Origin: Physcomitrium patens
Lineage: Eukaryota; Streptophyta; Bryopsida; Funariales; Funariaceae
Direction: 5' to 3'
Length of the DNA: 64,000 nucleotides
NCBI RefSeq assembly: GCF_000002425.4
Contig: NC_037270.1
Location: 2,331,680-2,395,679, forward strand
A program made the translations under genes and the position numbers. The notes under the pieces are model-generated. The model was not told where the DNA came from. It saw only the letters and a list, made by a program, of their open reading frames with translations, and ran no database searches. This document shows positions 35,184 to 47,018 of this stretch, one piece after another. How positions within the stretch are numbered: the first letter of the stretch is position 1; each line of letters begins with the position of its first letter.

Positions 35184-35912
35184 CCAACTTCCGACAACCC
35201 TTTGTACTAAAACCCAGATATCTCTTGATTGCATTGTTAGATGAACACAAATTTTTGTATACACTTAGCACACCCAACTATCTAGACAATACCAAATTTT
35301 GACCCATAGATGCTACACGACTTGCACAAACCAATTGAGAATGCAAACCATCAATGTTTTATATAAAATCCGAAACACCAAAATAAACACTGACTTTGAG
35401 TAGCAATTGCTCTCCTCTCACAAACTCTAATGAAACCAAACTAGTGATTTTAAAAAGAGCTTGAAGCTAGCTCTTCGATCCAAAAACCCGACCTAAAAAA
35501 ACCTCAGTATTTTGCCCTAGGCGGCCGTTTTAGTGGCTAGAGGTCGGATTTCGACCCTGTCTCATATCCGGCCGACCCCCGGATATCAGTCTAATCTATC
35601 CTAGTGGTTTTATAGCCCGATCCTACCCTCAACTTAATCCTAGTATCAACCATAATAATAAATTATCCTTTTTATTCTTTTTTTACCATTTTATGGCCTT
35701 TCTAAGGCAATTAAAAAGTTACTACAGCCTAGAAGGTAAAATTACTAACTAGTTTTTATCTACTAGCTATTAAGTGAAGAAAATAGGATTAGAGGCTTTT
35801 ATAAAAGCCTTGTAAAATATATTGAATTCTTGTTGAACCATGATAATAGAATATTAATTAAAATATCATTTTTTTGTCATTTTTCACCATATAGTCGTGT
35901 CACAACACAACA
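35184..35912 (-). repeat. E solo LTR, right piece
   Basis: Begins with ccaac, the second copy of the C target duplication, and ends gtcacaacacaaca before acgt and the resumed B1 gag. AT-rich with no coding signal. Confidence 0.7.
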
Positions 35913-36943
35913 ACGTCATCACACCAAATGCATCTTTGTACATATCCTTGCTTCGAAACATTCTTCGAATTGTTTCTAGAAGTATTCTCTTCAAGTCTTG
36001 CCAATTTGATTTGAAGATCTCGCATTCCTCGTATAATTTCTTCCATCACCATATCTGCTTTCTTTGATAAGGATGTCGAAGGTTGAACTGTAGGCATTGT
36101 TGGTGGTGTTGTACATACTGGAGCTTTGGGTGCTTGTACTGTTTTCGGAATATTGCTCCTATCCTTCTTCCTTTCTCTTTTTTTAAGCAACCCCACCGCA
36201 TCTTCAACGTTCTTCTACTTTGTTGTCAATCCTTCATCTTTTTCTTTGTCTTCAAGAAGGAGTTCTAATTTCCCTTGCAATTTTCCATCGGCAGCATGAA
36301 GAAAAAGATCAACTTTGTTCGGCTCCAATGTCATTTTTTCTACCTTCGATAATTGAGAGTACTGCCTCTCAAATTCTCTTAGTAGCTCTGTTGCTTGCAA
36401 ATTCTTATTGGGCCGTTTAATCCATTCCAGAAACAACTTCTTAGTAACGCGATCAACATCTTTCAAGAATTATTCGTCTTTCAATGCATGTCAAAAAACC
36501 TCCCATGAATTTCCATAACGATCCGTAATCGATGTTATATGGTCTCTTATCTTTGGTATCATGGCAAGTCCAAATAATTCAACCATTTTCTTCTCAAAAA
36601 TCCGATTTAATTCCACTTCACGAACATAACATCTTAAATACTTTGAAATATTCCTTCCATCAAATTGATCAATTTTATTGACCACTGCTTGCAATACTTT
36701 GGTTGCCAAAGTTTCCTTTCGATCATTGCTTTGCTGTTGCTGCATTGATAATGAGAAGGCTTGAAACATACTAGCAATAGACGGATCCATGTGCATACCT
36801 TGTCCTTTAGAAGAACCCCCACCAGAAACTCCTTCCAAAGATCCTTCAAAATTTTTATTTTTATTTTCCATAAAAATAAAAATAAAAACAAAGAAAATCC
36901 AATATCTTCCACCTTAAGCTTTCATGTTGGATTGACCACTTTA
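35913..36943 (-). mobile_element. B1 gag N-terminal part and leader
   Basis: Minus-strand continuation of the gag that stops at 15258. It includes the zinc-knuckle start (QRCIWCDD), KADMVMEEIIRGMRDLQIKL and the N-terminal gag block beginning near 36871. The break between the two gag halves is exactly where solo LTR E lies, with gcgt on the left and acgt on the right. A leader of about 70 bases separates gag from the LTR. Confidence 0.85.
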
Positions 36944-37886
36944 TGTTGTATTATGTGCTTTCCTACTCGAGAACGCGCCTATAGAAGGTAGTATGGAGAT
37001 TCGCTAATATTCAAGTAGTCTATCGATTTTTGACTGTTGGAATATAAACAACTGCAAGAATATATCATAAATCTACATGGATGTCCTTCGATTGCTTGCC
37101 AAAGTCCTTTTTGCCCCAGTCGGTAGGTCTCTAGACGTTACAGAGAACTCGAAACAACCCAATCTGCTAATCTCCGATACCGCTTTATACTCACGACCTT
37201 GTATCCACTGATTGTCTTGTTAGATTAACCCAATAAATTTCATTCACTCCGCATACTCAATCCTATAGACACCCTTTCAATTCTTCAATCACAGATGTAA
37301 CTTCGATTTCATAAAACAGTCAAGAGTAATCACACCCACTTCATTAAAATTCCGATTCACCAGTAAAATATTGACTTCAGCAACGATTGCCTCAGTCTTC
37401 CCAAAATCCTATGAAAAAAAAAAAACCCCAATTCTCTGTCTTTTTTTTCCGCCTCGAAGCATGAAACTAGCTCTTCGATCCTTCTAAAAAAACTTATTCT
37501 CTCTCCCCCCATTTCTTAACCTATCCTCCCCTTTCACCTTAATTCTCCCCTCTTTCAAACCCTAGCCTCTGAATTTCTTCAATCTTCTGTCTTGGATCCA
37601 GAATTGGCTCCCGCTGTCAGAGCTTTCTCCTCCATTTTTACCTTTAAGAGATCCTTTTGTCAAAAGGACGTTTCCAGAACGTCACAAACGACGAAACAGC
37701 ATGAAACGGAATCGGAGCCCCATAATAGGTACCACATTGAATCGTTCAACCAATTTAGGTCTCATATTCGCTAAGAAGCCCGTAGTAGGACCTGGATGTT
37801 CCCGTAATTGGATCGCATTGGGTTGCCCGACCAAGTCAAGTATCATATTGGGTAAGAGTCCCATAGTCAGACCTGGATGTTTCCGT
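36944..37886 (-). repeat. B1 5' LTR, first piece
   Basis: Begins tgttgtattatgtgc (plus-strand view), the terminus of a family B LTR, and ends in ccgt where B-full is inserted. It continues at 46611. Confidence 0.85.
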
Positions 37887-39247
37887 TGTCGTGTTGTAAC
37901 ACGATTATACAGTGAAAATAAAAAGAAAGGGGAATTTTATTAATATTCAGTTACCTTGAATATTGGGAGCATCGATCAACTCGAGTACAAATACTGAGTA
38001 GTCAGGTTCAGTCACTCCATTACAGTCAGCCGGGGCATACTGAAATGTTCCATTCGATTCCAATAACGAGAGTCAGCAGGAAGAGAAGGACCAATTCACA
38101 CGACGGGTTTGAGGAGCCAATTGGATCCAATTTCGATAATCCAATCCGGGTCCTCTTATCCAATATGAGACCTGAATTGGCCGGTCAACCCAATGTGGTC
38201 TAATTACGGGAAATCCAGGTCTTATTACGGGTCTTAGCCAATCTGATGCGAGAACCAATTTGACCCAATTACGGAAACATCCAGGTTACTATGGGCATCT
38301 TTCCCAATATAGGACCTGAATTGGTCGGGCGACTCAAAGTGGTCCCAATTACGGAGTTTGATTCTGTTTCAGGCTGTCCTGTTCTCTGTGCCGTTTCAGG
38401 GAATGTTGTTTTCGGTAAATGGATTTCTTAAAGGTAAAAACGGAGGAGAAAGCTTGGCGGCGAGAGCCAATTTCGAATCCAAGTTGAGGTGAGAGCCAAT
38501 TTCGGATCCAAGCTTGAGGTGGGAGCCAATTCCGGATCTAAGACGGAAGATTGAAAAAATTCAGAGGATAAGGCTAGGGGGGATATAGTTTTGGAGGGGT
38601 GTGGTTTTTTTTTGAGGGGAATCAGGGGGAGCGAGTTTTCAAGTTTTTGTAAGGTTACCAGTTCGGTTTTCATTGGAGGTTTTTTGAAGATCAGGGGAAT
38701 TAGAGAGAGGAGCTTCATGCTTCGGGTCGGGGAAGGAAAGACATAGAATTTGGATTTTTCTTCTTCGTAGAGTTTTGGGAAGACTGAGGCAATGGCTGCT
38801 GAAGTCAGTGTTGTAATGGTGAATCGGGATTTTTAAATGAAGTGGGTTTGAATACTCTTGACTGTTTTGTAAAATCGAGTTACGTTTATGATTGAAGAAT
38901 TAAAAGGGTGTCTATAGGATTGAGTATGCGGAGTGAATGAAATTTATTGGATTAATCTAACAAGACAGTCAGTGGATATAAGATCGTAAGTACAAAGGGG
39001 TATTGAAGATTAACAGTTATGGTTGTTTGGGGTTCTCTGTAATGTCTAGAGACCTATCGGCTCGAGCAAAAAGGACTTCGACAAGCAGTCGAAGAGCACC
39101 CGTATAGATTTACTGGACATTGTTACAGTCGTTTATATTCCAGCAGTCAAAAACTGATAGACTGCGTGACTATCGGCGAATCTCCATACTACCTTCTACA
39201 GCCAGACGCCCGGCGCGTTCTCGAGCAGGAAAGCACGTAATACGACA
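37887..39247 (+). repeat. B-full 5' LTR (1361 bp)
   Basis: TGTCGTGTTGTAACACGA...GTAATACGACA. It contains three tandem copies of a roughly 30-bp unit (gagagccaatttcggatcc type) at about 38462-38545, and degenerate longer modules built on ccaattacggg and ccaatatgagacctgaattgg. Confidence 0.95.
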
Positions 39248-39252
39248 TAAGT

Positions 39253-39267
39253 AGTGAACCCGACGTG
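39253..39267 (+). promoter_or_regulatory. Family B primer-binding site
   Basis: gtgaacccgacgtga lies just after the 5' LTR. In B2 the site reads tggtgaacccgacgtga (about 60051-60067), resembling the tggtga...cccgacgtg tRNA-type primer sites of plant gypsy elements. This differs in kind from the self-complementary site of families A and C. Confidence 0.6.
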
Positions 39268-39319
39268 AAAGCTTGAGGTAGAAGGTATTGGATTTCGGTT
39301 GATTTTATCTTTATTTTTA

Positions 39320-41190
39320 TGGAAAACGAAAATAAAAATTTTGAAGGATTTTTGGGAGAAGTTTCTGGTAGGGAGTCTTCTAAAGGACAAGGTATGCACA
39401 TGGATCCGTCTATTGCTAGTTTGTTTCAAGCCTTCTCATTGTCAATGCAGCAACAGCAAAGCAATGATTGAAAGGAAGCTTTGGCAACCAAAGCATTGCA
39501 AGCAGTGGTCAATAAAATTGATCAATTTGATGGGAGGAATATTTCAAGGTATTTAAGATGTTATGTTCATGAAATGGAATTAAATCGGGTTTCTGAGAAG
39601 AAAATGGTTGCACTATTTGGACTTGCTACGATACCGGAAATAAGGGACCACATTACATTGATTACGGATCGTTGTGGGAATTCATGGGAGGATTTTTTAC
39701 ATGCATTGAAAGACGAATATTTCTTGGAAGATGCTGACCACGTTACTAAGAAGCTGTTTCTGGAATGGATTGAACGGCCCAATAAGAATTTGCAAGCAAC
39801 AAAGCTACTAAGGGAATTTGAGAGGCAGTACTCTCAATTATCGAAGGTAGAAAAATTGACATTGGAGCCAAACAAAGTTGATCTATTTCTTCAAGCTGCT
39901 GATGGAGAATTGCAAGAGAAATTAGAACCCCTTCTTGAAGACAAAGAAAAAGATGAAGGATTGACGATGAAGTGGAAGAACGTTGAAGATGCGGTGGAGT
40001 TGCTTACAAAAAAAGAAAAGGAGGAAGGATAGGAGTAATATTCCGAAAACAGTACAAGCACCCAAAGCTCCAGTACGTACAACACCACCAACAATGCCTA
40101 CAGTTCAACCTTCGACATCCTTGTCAAAGAAAGCAGATATGGGTATGGAAGAAATTATACGAGGAATGCGAGATCTTCAAATCAAATTGGCAAGACTTGA
40201 AGAGAATACTTCTATAAACAATTCGAAGAATGTTTCAAAACAAGGATATGTACAAAGATGCATTTGGGGTGATGATGCTTCACACACTAGAAAAGATTGC
40301 AATGAATTTAATAATATGATACGGCAGGGAATTATTTGCTGGAAAGATGGAAAGATAGTATTGAAAGATAGGGAGGATCTTCTTCAAACCAATTTTGGCA
40401 AGGGAAGAATGAGAGCATTGGTTCAAGATTACTTAAAAGGGCATGAAACAGTAGCACAAGAAAGTGCAAGTTATGGTGCTAGAGTAGATGATGAAATTGA
40501 TGGAAGTACGGAAACTAGTGAGTTTTGGGCTTCTACCGTTTCTACAATGCAAGAAGGGAAATTACCTCAAGAAGCATTATTGAGAACTGCAGCTACAATA
40601 CGAGGAAGAACAGGTTGGGAGGATCCCGTTGAGTCTCTTTCAGTTCATGCATATATTGCTAAGAGCCAACATGAAGCTCTGATGGAAGAAAAAAGATGAG
40701 GAAATTTTGATAATACTAGAGAAGGAAATTCTTTTAAGAGGCAAACTCGAGGAGACAAGGCTCGGGAGGCAGCTTCACAAGAAATGCCTGTAAAGGATAC
40801 CTTAGCATCATTGGGAGAAAAAACAACGGAGACAAAAGATAAGGGCAAATCAATTCCTTATAAGCTACTTTCAAACATTGAAGCAGCAACAAATTTGAAA
40901 GGGGTGTTGGAAGAACGTATATTAAACGCTAAGATGGAATTCACATTGAATGAAGTCTTGGAAATTGTAAAGAAGGAGTTTCATGATGTTATCATTGACA
41001 ACATTAAGCGAAAGAGGCAATTAATGGGCGAAATTGGAATGAGTCATGCTATTGATGCAAGAATATGTAGAGATGAAGAAGAGGTTGATATTGGTTACAA
41101 GCAACCAACAAATGAAAAGAATGGGTATAATCAGCGAGTATGTTTCGAAGATTCTAGTGACAAGGAAATGGAAACTTTGAGCCATTATAC
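39320..41190 (+). mobile_element. B-full gag region
   Basis: Begins MENENKNFEGFLGEVSG. A gag core with QAVVNKIDQFDGRNISRYLR and FLEWIERPNKNLQ is followed by a basic Pro/Thr linker and a knuckle-like segment (CIW..DASHTRKDC) near 40255-40300. A long C-terminal part (EFWASTVSTMQEGKLPQEAL) follows. The same blocks occur in B1, F and B2. It has a few breaks. Confidence 0.85.
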
Positions 41191-43860
41191 TCAAAAGCAT
41201 TGGGCAAGGGCAACTACTGAGGTATTGGTGAAGGTAGGTGATATAGAAGAACCAATAGTTGCTTTGGTGGACCATGGTTCTGAAATAAATCTCATGTCTA
41301 AAGATCTTTATAAGAAGCAAAAATGGCCAATTGATATGAAACATGGATGGGCAATACGAGCAGCTAATAACACACGAGGCGAATTATATGGAGCTTGTCC
41401 AGATGTCAAAATTTGGATTGGGAATGTTGCGACGGTGCAACATTTTTTCGTTCAAGATACAACGTGTTATCCGTTGATTTTAGGACAACCTTATATCATG
41501 GCAACACGGATGGAAACAAAGGTACTTGACGATGGTTCTGCTTATGCAAGGGTACGGAGCGAAGATGGGAGGAAAGCTGTACAATTTCTAACAGTACCTC
41601 CTAACCATGAACGGAATCGAGATAGGTTGAGGGAGAAACCATTGCCAAAGATTGTTGAAGGATTTAAGGATTTTGGGGAGGTACCATTGTAAAGCGAGAT
41701 TATGGAGGTACAAAAGAGGAGGTACTCTCGCGAGATGAAGGTGCCTTTGATGGGAGTTTTATTGGTATATTGGAGAATGGAAATATTATGTATAAGAAAG
41801 TTGATGATTTTAAAAGAAAAGAAAGAAAAAGATTATATGATATTGAAGGACAGTTATGCAAGATAGGTACATTGCAAGATGATGAGAGGATTTTGGATGT
41901 TTATGAAGAAAATGGGCTGGAAGATTCATTGGAATTGATTACATCTATTGGGTTAGGGGATAATGATAAGATTGTTGAGATTCATTCGAGAGAGGTTTAT
42001 ACCATGCTTGAATCTTTTCAAGCACCAGAAGTCATAGTAGAGACGAGATATAAAACGGCAGATAAGAAGGTAAAGCCTGTTGTCGGACCATTACCAGAGG
42101 ATTCTAAAGAACAAATGGGAGAAGCATCAAAAGAAGTAAGTTTAAGAGATCCAATGAGTATTGGACATCAGTTTACTGAAGAGACTTTTGAAGAATTGAA
42201 GATTGATTCTGATGGTTCTTTATTGCCGGAGGAAATTACTTGCTTCAAAAAGATGTTGGCTAAACAAGGTAGATCGTTTGCCTTCGAATCTCATGAAATT
42301 GGGTGTGTGGATCCAAATATTATAACACCTATGGTTATCTTCACTGTACCGCATGTACCTTGGAATCTAAGACCAATTCCAATACCGAGGGCACATTTAC
42401 CTAAATTGGTGGAACTATTGAAAGAAAAGATAAAGATGAAAATATTAGAACCTTCATTTGTGCTGTATTCTAGTCGATGGTTTACGGTACCTAAGAAGAA
42501 TGGGTCATTGCGGTTTATTCAAGATATGCAGCCGGTGAATGCTTTAACTGTCAGGAATGCAGGAATTGGACCTATTGTAGATGAATTTGCTGAGGCGTTT
42601 GCTGGAAGGGCGATCTATTCAATGGGTGATTTGTATTCAGGTTTTGATCAATTTCAACTTGCCGAAGGAAGTAGAGATATGACAACGATGAGGACACCGC
42701 TTGGATTGGTTAGAATGTGCACTCTTCCTCAAGGCGCGACCAACTCAGTTGCGCATATGATGAATTGGATGAATAAGATATTGAGAGATTTTTTCCCGGA
42801 AAAGACTATTCCTTTTCTGGATGATGTTCCTATAAAACGGTGTAGAGAAGGAGACAAGGATGAAACTTTAGATACGAGGAGGTGTCGCAGATTTGTTGTT
42901 GATCATATACAAGATTGTGAAAAGATTTTAACTCGGCTTGGAGAAGTTCATCTTTTATTATCGGGTATGAAGTCCGTATTTGGAGTGCGAGAGGTTGTAA
43001 TTGTTGGACATTTATGCGGATCTTACGGAAGAAAACCAGATCCGACTAAAGTTGATGCAATTGGAAGGATGAAAGAGGATTGTGGTTCTTTAACAGAGGT
43101 TTGCAGGTTTTTGGGTGCATGTGTATTTTATCGAATCTGGATCCCTCATTTTGCTCACATAGCGGATCCATTATATGAACTGTTACGCAAGGGTTACCGA
43201 TTTGAATGGAAAGAAAGGCATATTCAGGCAATGCAAAGATTGAAGAAATTATTGATGTCACCTCCAATATTGAGGAAGGTTGATTATAAGTGCAATAGAC
43301 CAATGATTCTTACTGTAGACGCTAGTCTAATTGCCGTTGGATGGGCGGTGGGTCAAGATGATTCGAATGGGAGTAGATTTGCAGTTCGATTTGGGGCTAA
43401 AGTTTTAAGTATTCGTTAGCGTGCATATTCGCAAGTCAAAAGAGAACTTTGGGGAGTCGTTTCGGCTATGAAAGCTGAAAAGGACTATTTGATTGGGACA
43501 GTAGTAGTAATTGAAACAGATTGCTTGCCATTGCTTGGAATGATTATTAACTGTTCTATGCTAGATATTGCAATGTTGAGATGGATTGCTTATATTAAGT
43601 CACTAAATCCAGAATTTAAGCATATCACTGGAAAGGACAATTTAGTAGCAGACATGCTATCTCGAGCAAGATACGAGAGGGAGGACGAAATGGTTGAAGA
43701 TATTGATGATGTCGGGTTGAAATTTTATTCAATATCAAATCTCAACAGAGAAGACAAGCTATTTCTTGAAGAATCTTATGAAGGAGAATTATTGGATATT
43801 GGTCATTATTTGAATACCTTGTCTAAGCAGGGGAATGGGTCTACAGAAAAATTCAAATAA
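41190..43860 (+). mobile_element. B-full protease, reverse transcriptase and RNase H
   Basis: A protease-like region (VALVDHGSEINLMSKDLYKK, about 41255-41315, then LILGQPYI) is followed by a linker rich in Glu/Lys (41770-42300). The reverse transcriptase runs about 42310-43100. Its motifs are SSRWFTVPKKNGSLRFIQDM, MGDLYSGFDQFQLAEGSRDM, CTLPQGATNS, and FLDDV in place of the usual YxDD. RNase H runs about 43300-43680 (ILTVDASLIAVGWAVG). The DHG protease and FLDDV polymerase motifs mark a distinct lineage. Confidence 0.85.
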
Positions 43861-45183
43861 ATAAGAAAAAAAGCATATGGATTTTTACTTCGAGATGGAT
43901 TCTTATGGAAGAGACCGAAGAAAGGAATTGGGATGCCACAACGAGTGATAGGCAAAAGGGAAGAAAAACTAAAATTATTAAAGGAGTTTCTTGATAGTTT
44001 ATGGGCAGGGCATAGAAGAATCTGGGCTACTTTTGCTAAACTCATGGAACGATATTGGTGGAAAAATATGTATCAAGATGTGCTCTCATTTGTAGAGTCA
44101 TGTGAAATCTGTCAATCGTATTTTAATATCCGACATCGAGATGGTCTTCATCCTACATATCGTTTAGCTATTCATTTTAAATGGGTTGTTGATTTAGTTA
44201 TTATGCCGGTTGGGTTATGGCAGATGAGATATTTGGTTTTAGCTCGTGAAGATTTATCAAATCAAGTAGAAGGAAGAGCATTGAGGACAAAATCTACAGA
44301 GGGGATTTGTAGGTTTTTGCTTGAAGATGTCATTTGCCATTACGGGTGCGTAGGAAAAATCACTGCAGATCGTGGAGAATTAAATGCACAAGAAGCTCAT
44401 AAGTTCTTTGAAAAATGTGGAGTTAAACTATCACTGACTACTGCTTATAATCCGGAAGAGAATGCAAAAAGCGAACGTGGTCACCAGCCGATTGTGAAAG
44501 CATTGGTTAAAGCTTGTAATGGAAAGGTTAAAGAGTGGCCACGGCTTTTGTCATTTGCATTATGGGCTGATCGAACAACACATAGTTCGGTGACAGGATA
44601 TATGCCAGTAAAACTTATGACAGGTCAAAAACCAATTATGCCGATTGAAGAAAAGGTACTTACTTGGAGTATGCTACCATGGGAAGATGGATTGACAAGA
44701 GAAGAACTTCTGGCTATTAGGATTCGACAATTGGAGCAAAGAACGGAAGATGTCCAGATAGCATTGGAAAGGTTAAAAAGAGCAAGGTTACAAAACAAGG
44801 CACGATTCGATAAGCAACATCGATTGAGACCAAAAGCAATCGAGGAAGGTGACTGGGTACTTGTTTATGACAATAGTCTGAATAATCAACATAGTACCTT
44901 GCGGAAATTTTCAAAACGTTGGTTTGGACCATATGTTATAACAACTGTTCATGATAATGCGACTTACTCATTACGGGAGTTAGATGGTACAAAATTAAAA
45001 ATACCAATTGCAGGGAAGCGAATAAAAATATTTAAAAAAAGACACGCAGAGATGAATATGGAAGACCTTAATGAAGGTATAGAGATTCCGCAGCAAGAAG
45101 ATGAAAGTGATTTGGATAATGAAGGTAACGAAGACAAACTGGACAAAGACGAACTGGACAAAGATGTAGGGGATATATTCTGA
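43860..45183 (+). mobile_element. B-full integrase with acidic tail
   Basis: The zinc-binding region (HRRIWATFAKL, ESCEICQ, about 44010-44120) is followed by a core with ITADRGELNAQE and YNPEENAKSERGHQ (about 44360-44490). A GPYVITTVHDNATY segment follows, then a tail rich in Asp and Glu (about 45060-45180; ESDLDNEGNEDKLDKDELDK). No chromodomain. F shows the same tail. Confidence 0.85.
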
Positions 45184-45245
45184 ATGAAACAACAATTGGG
45201 TAAATTGGTGCATACCAGAGGATGCACAAGTTCAGAGGGGGTGGA

Positions 45246-46606
45246 TGTCGTGTTGTAACACGATTATACAGTGAAAATAAAAAGAAAGGAGAATTTTATT
45301 AATATTCAGTTACCTTGAATATTGGGAGCATCGATCAACTCGAGTACAAATACTGAGTGGTCAGGTTCAGTCACTCCATTACAGTCAGCCGGGGCATACT
45401 GAAATGTTCCATTCGATTCCAATAACGAGAGTCAGCAGGAAGAGAAGGACCAATTCACACGACGGGTTTGAGGAGCCAATTGGATCCAATTTCGATAATC
45501 CAATCCGGGTCCTCTTATCCAATATGAGACCTGAATTGGCCGGTCAACCCAATGTGGTCTAATTACGGGAAATCCAGGTCTTATTACGGGTCTTAGCCAA
45601 TCTGATGCAAGGACCAATTTGACCCAATTACGGGAACATCCAGGTTACTACGGGCATCTTTCCCAATATAGGACCTGAATTGGTCGGGCGACTCAAAGTG
45701 GTCCCAATTACGGGGTTTGATTCTGTTTCAGGCTGTCCTGTTCTCTGTGCCGTTTCAGGGAACGTTGTTTTCGGTAAATGGATTTCTTAAAGGTAAAAAC
45801 GGAGGAGAAAGCTTGGCTACGAGAGCCAATTTCGAATCCAAGTTGAGGTGAGAGCCAATTTCGGATCCAAGCTTGAGGTGGGAGCCAATTCCGGATCTAA
45901 GACGGAAGATTGAAAAAATTCAGAGGATAAGGTTAGGGAGGATATAGTTTTGGAGGAGTGTGGTTTTTTTTTGAGGGGAATCAGGGGGAGCGAGTTTTCA
46001 AGTTTTTGCAAGGTTACCAGTTCGGTTTTTATTGGAGGTTTTTTGAAGATCAGGGGAATTAGAGAGAGGAGCTTCATGCTTCGGGTCGGGGAAGGAAAGA
46101 CATAGAATTTGGATTTTTCTTCTTCGTAGAGTTTTGGGAAGACTGAGGCAATGGCTGCTGAAGTCAGTGTTGTAATGGTGAATCGGGATTTTTAAATGAA
46201 GTGGATTTGAATGCTCTTGACTGTTTTGTAAAATCGAGTTACGTTTGTGATTGAAGGATTAAAGGGGTGTCTATAGGATTGAGTATGCGGAGTGAATGAA
46301 ATTTATTGGGTTAATCTAACAGGACAGTCAATGGATAGAAGATCGTAAGTACAAAGGGGTATTGAAGATTAACAGTTTGGGTTGTTCGGGGTTCTGTGTA
46401 ATGTCTAGAGACCTATCGGCTGGGGCAAAAAGGACTTCAAGAAGCAGTCGAAGAGCACCCGTATAGATTTACTGTACATTGTTGTAGTCATTTATATTCC
46501 AGCAGTCAAAAACTGATAGACTGCGTGACTATCGGCGAATCTCCATACTACCTTCTACAGCCAGACGCCCGGTGCGTTCTCGAGCAGGAAAGTACGTAAT
46601 ACAACA
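45246..46606 (+). repeat. B-full 3' LTR (1361 bp)
   Basis: Partner of 37887-39247 with equal length, followed by ccgt and then the continuation of the B1 LTR. Confidence 0.95.
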
Positions 46607-46610
46607 CCGT

Positions 46611-47018
46611 AATTGGATCGCATTGATTGTCCGACCAAGTCAAGTCTCATATTGGTTAAGAGTCCCGTAGTCAGACGTGGATGTTTCCGTAACTGGGCCC
46701 AATTGGTCCTTCGCGTCAGATTGGCTAAGAGGCCTGTAGTAAGCCTTGGATTGGATGTCTTGAAATTGGATCCAATTGGCTCTTTGAACCAAGCTCACCC
46801 ATCATTGAATTGGTCCTTTCTCTTCCTACTGACTCCCGTTATTGGAATTGAATGGAGCATTTCAGTATGCCCCAGCTGATTGTAACGGGGTGATTGAACC
46901 TGGCCTCTCAGTATTTGCACTGGAATTGGTCGTTGCTTCCAATATTTGAGGTAACTGAATATTAATAAAACTCCCCTTTCTTTATATTTTCTCGGTATAC
47001 TCGTGTTACAACACGACA
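46611..47018 (-). repeat. B1 5' LTR, second piece
   Basis: Resumes with aattggatcgcattg after the duplicated ccgt (46607-46610) and ends with the family terminus gttacaacacgaca. With 36944-37886 it totals 1351 bp, close to the 1361 bp of B-full LTRs. Confidence 0.85.

Larger units (their letters stand above)
15259..35912 (-). mobile_element. E, solo LTR of a B-related family, split by C
   Basis: The pieces 15259-15854 and 35184-35912 together make about 1.32 kb. Its two ends (tgtcgtattacgtg on the left, gtcacaacacaaca on the right, plus-strand view) resemble family B LTR termini, while the interior is largely different. It lies in B1 gag with 4-bp flanks gcgt/acgt. No internal region belonging to it was found, so it is probably a solo LTR left by recombination of a sister family. 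Confidence 0.7.
37887..46606 (+). mobile_element. B-full, nearly whole family B element
   Basis: 8.72 kb, flanked by ccgt (37883-37886 and 46607-46610). LTRs are 37887-39247 and 45246-46606, both 1361 bp and almost identical. A primer site (gtgaacccgacgtga) follows the 5' LTR, and the polypurine tract agagggggtgga (45234-45245) precedes the 3' LTR. The internal region codes for gag, protease, reverse transcriptase, RNase H and integrase. There is no chromodomain; the integrase ends in an acidic tail. It has roughly half a dozen breaks, otherwise the best copy of the family, and looks recent. Confidence 0.95.
11309..47018 (-). mobile_element. B1, Ty3/gypsy family B, split twice and truncated
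   Basis: A minus-strand family B element nested in A-host. The surviving order on the plus strand is integrase to the middle of gag (11309-15258), the E solo LTR, the start of gag with leader (35913-36943), and the 5' LTR in two pieces (36944-37886 and 46611-47018, together 1351 bp) around B-full. The 3' LTR and end of integrase were lost at the left junction. It is more diverged and AT-rich than B-full or F and carries many breaks. Confidence 0.8.

Noticed and set aside
43046-45227. Several open frames on the minus strand of B-full
   Set aside because: They mirror the pol and integrase coding strand and contain no recognisable domains.
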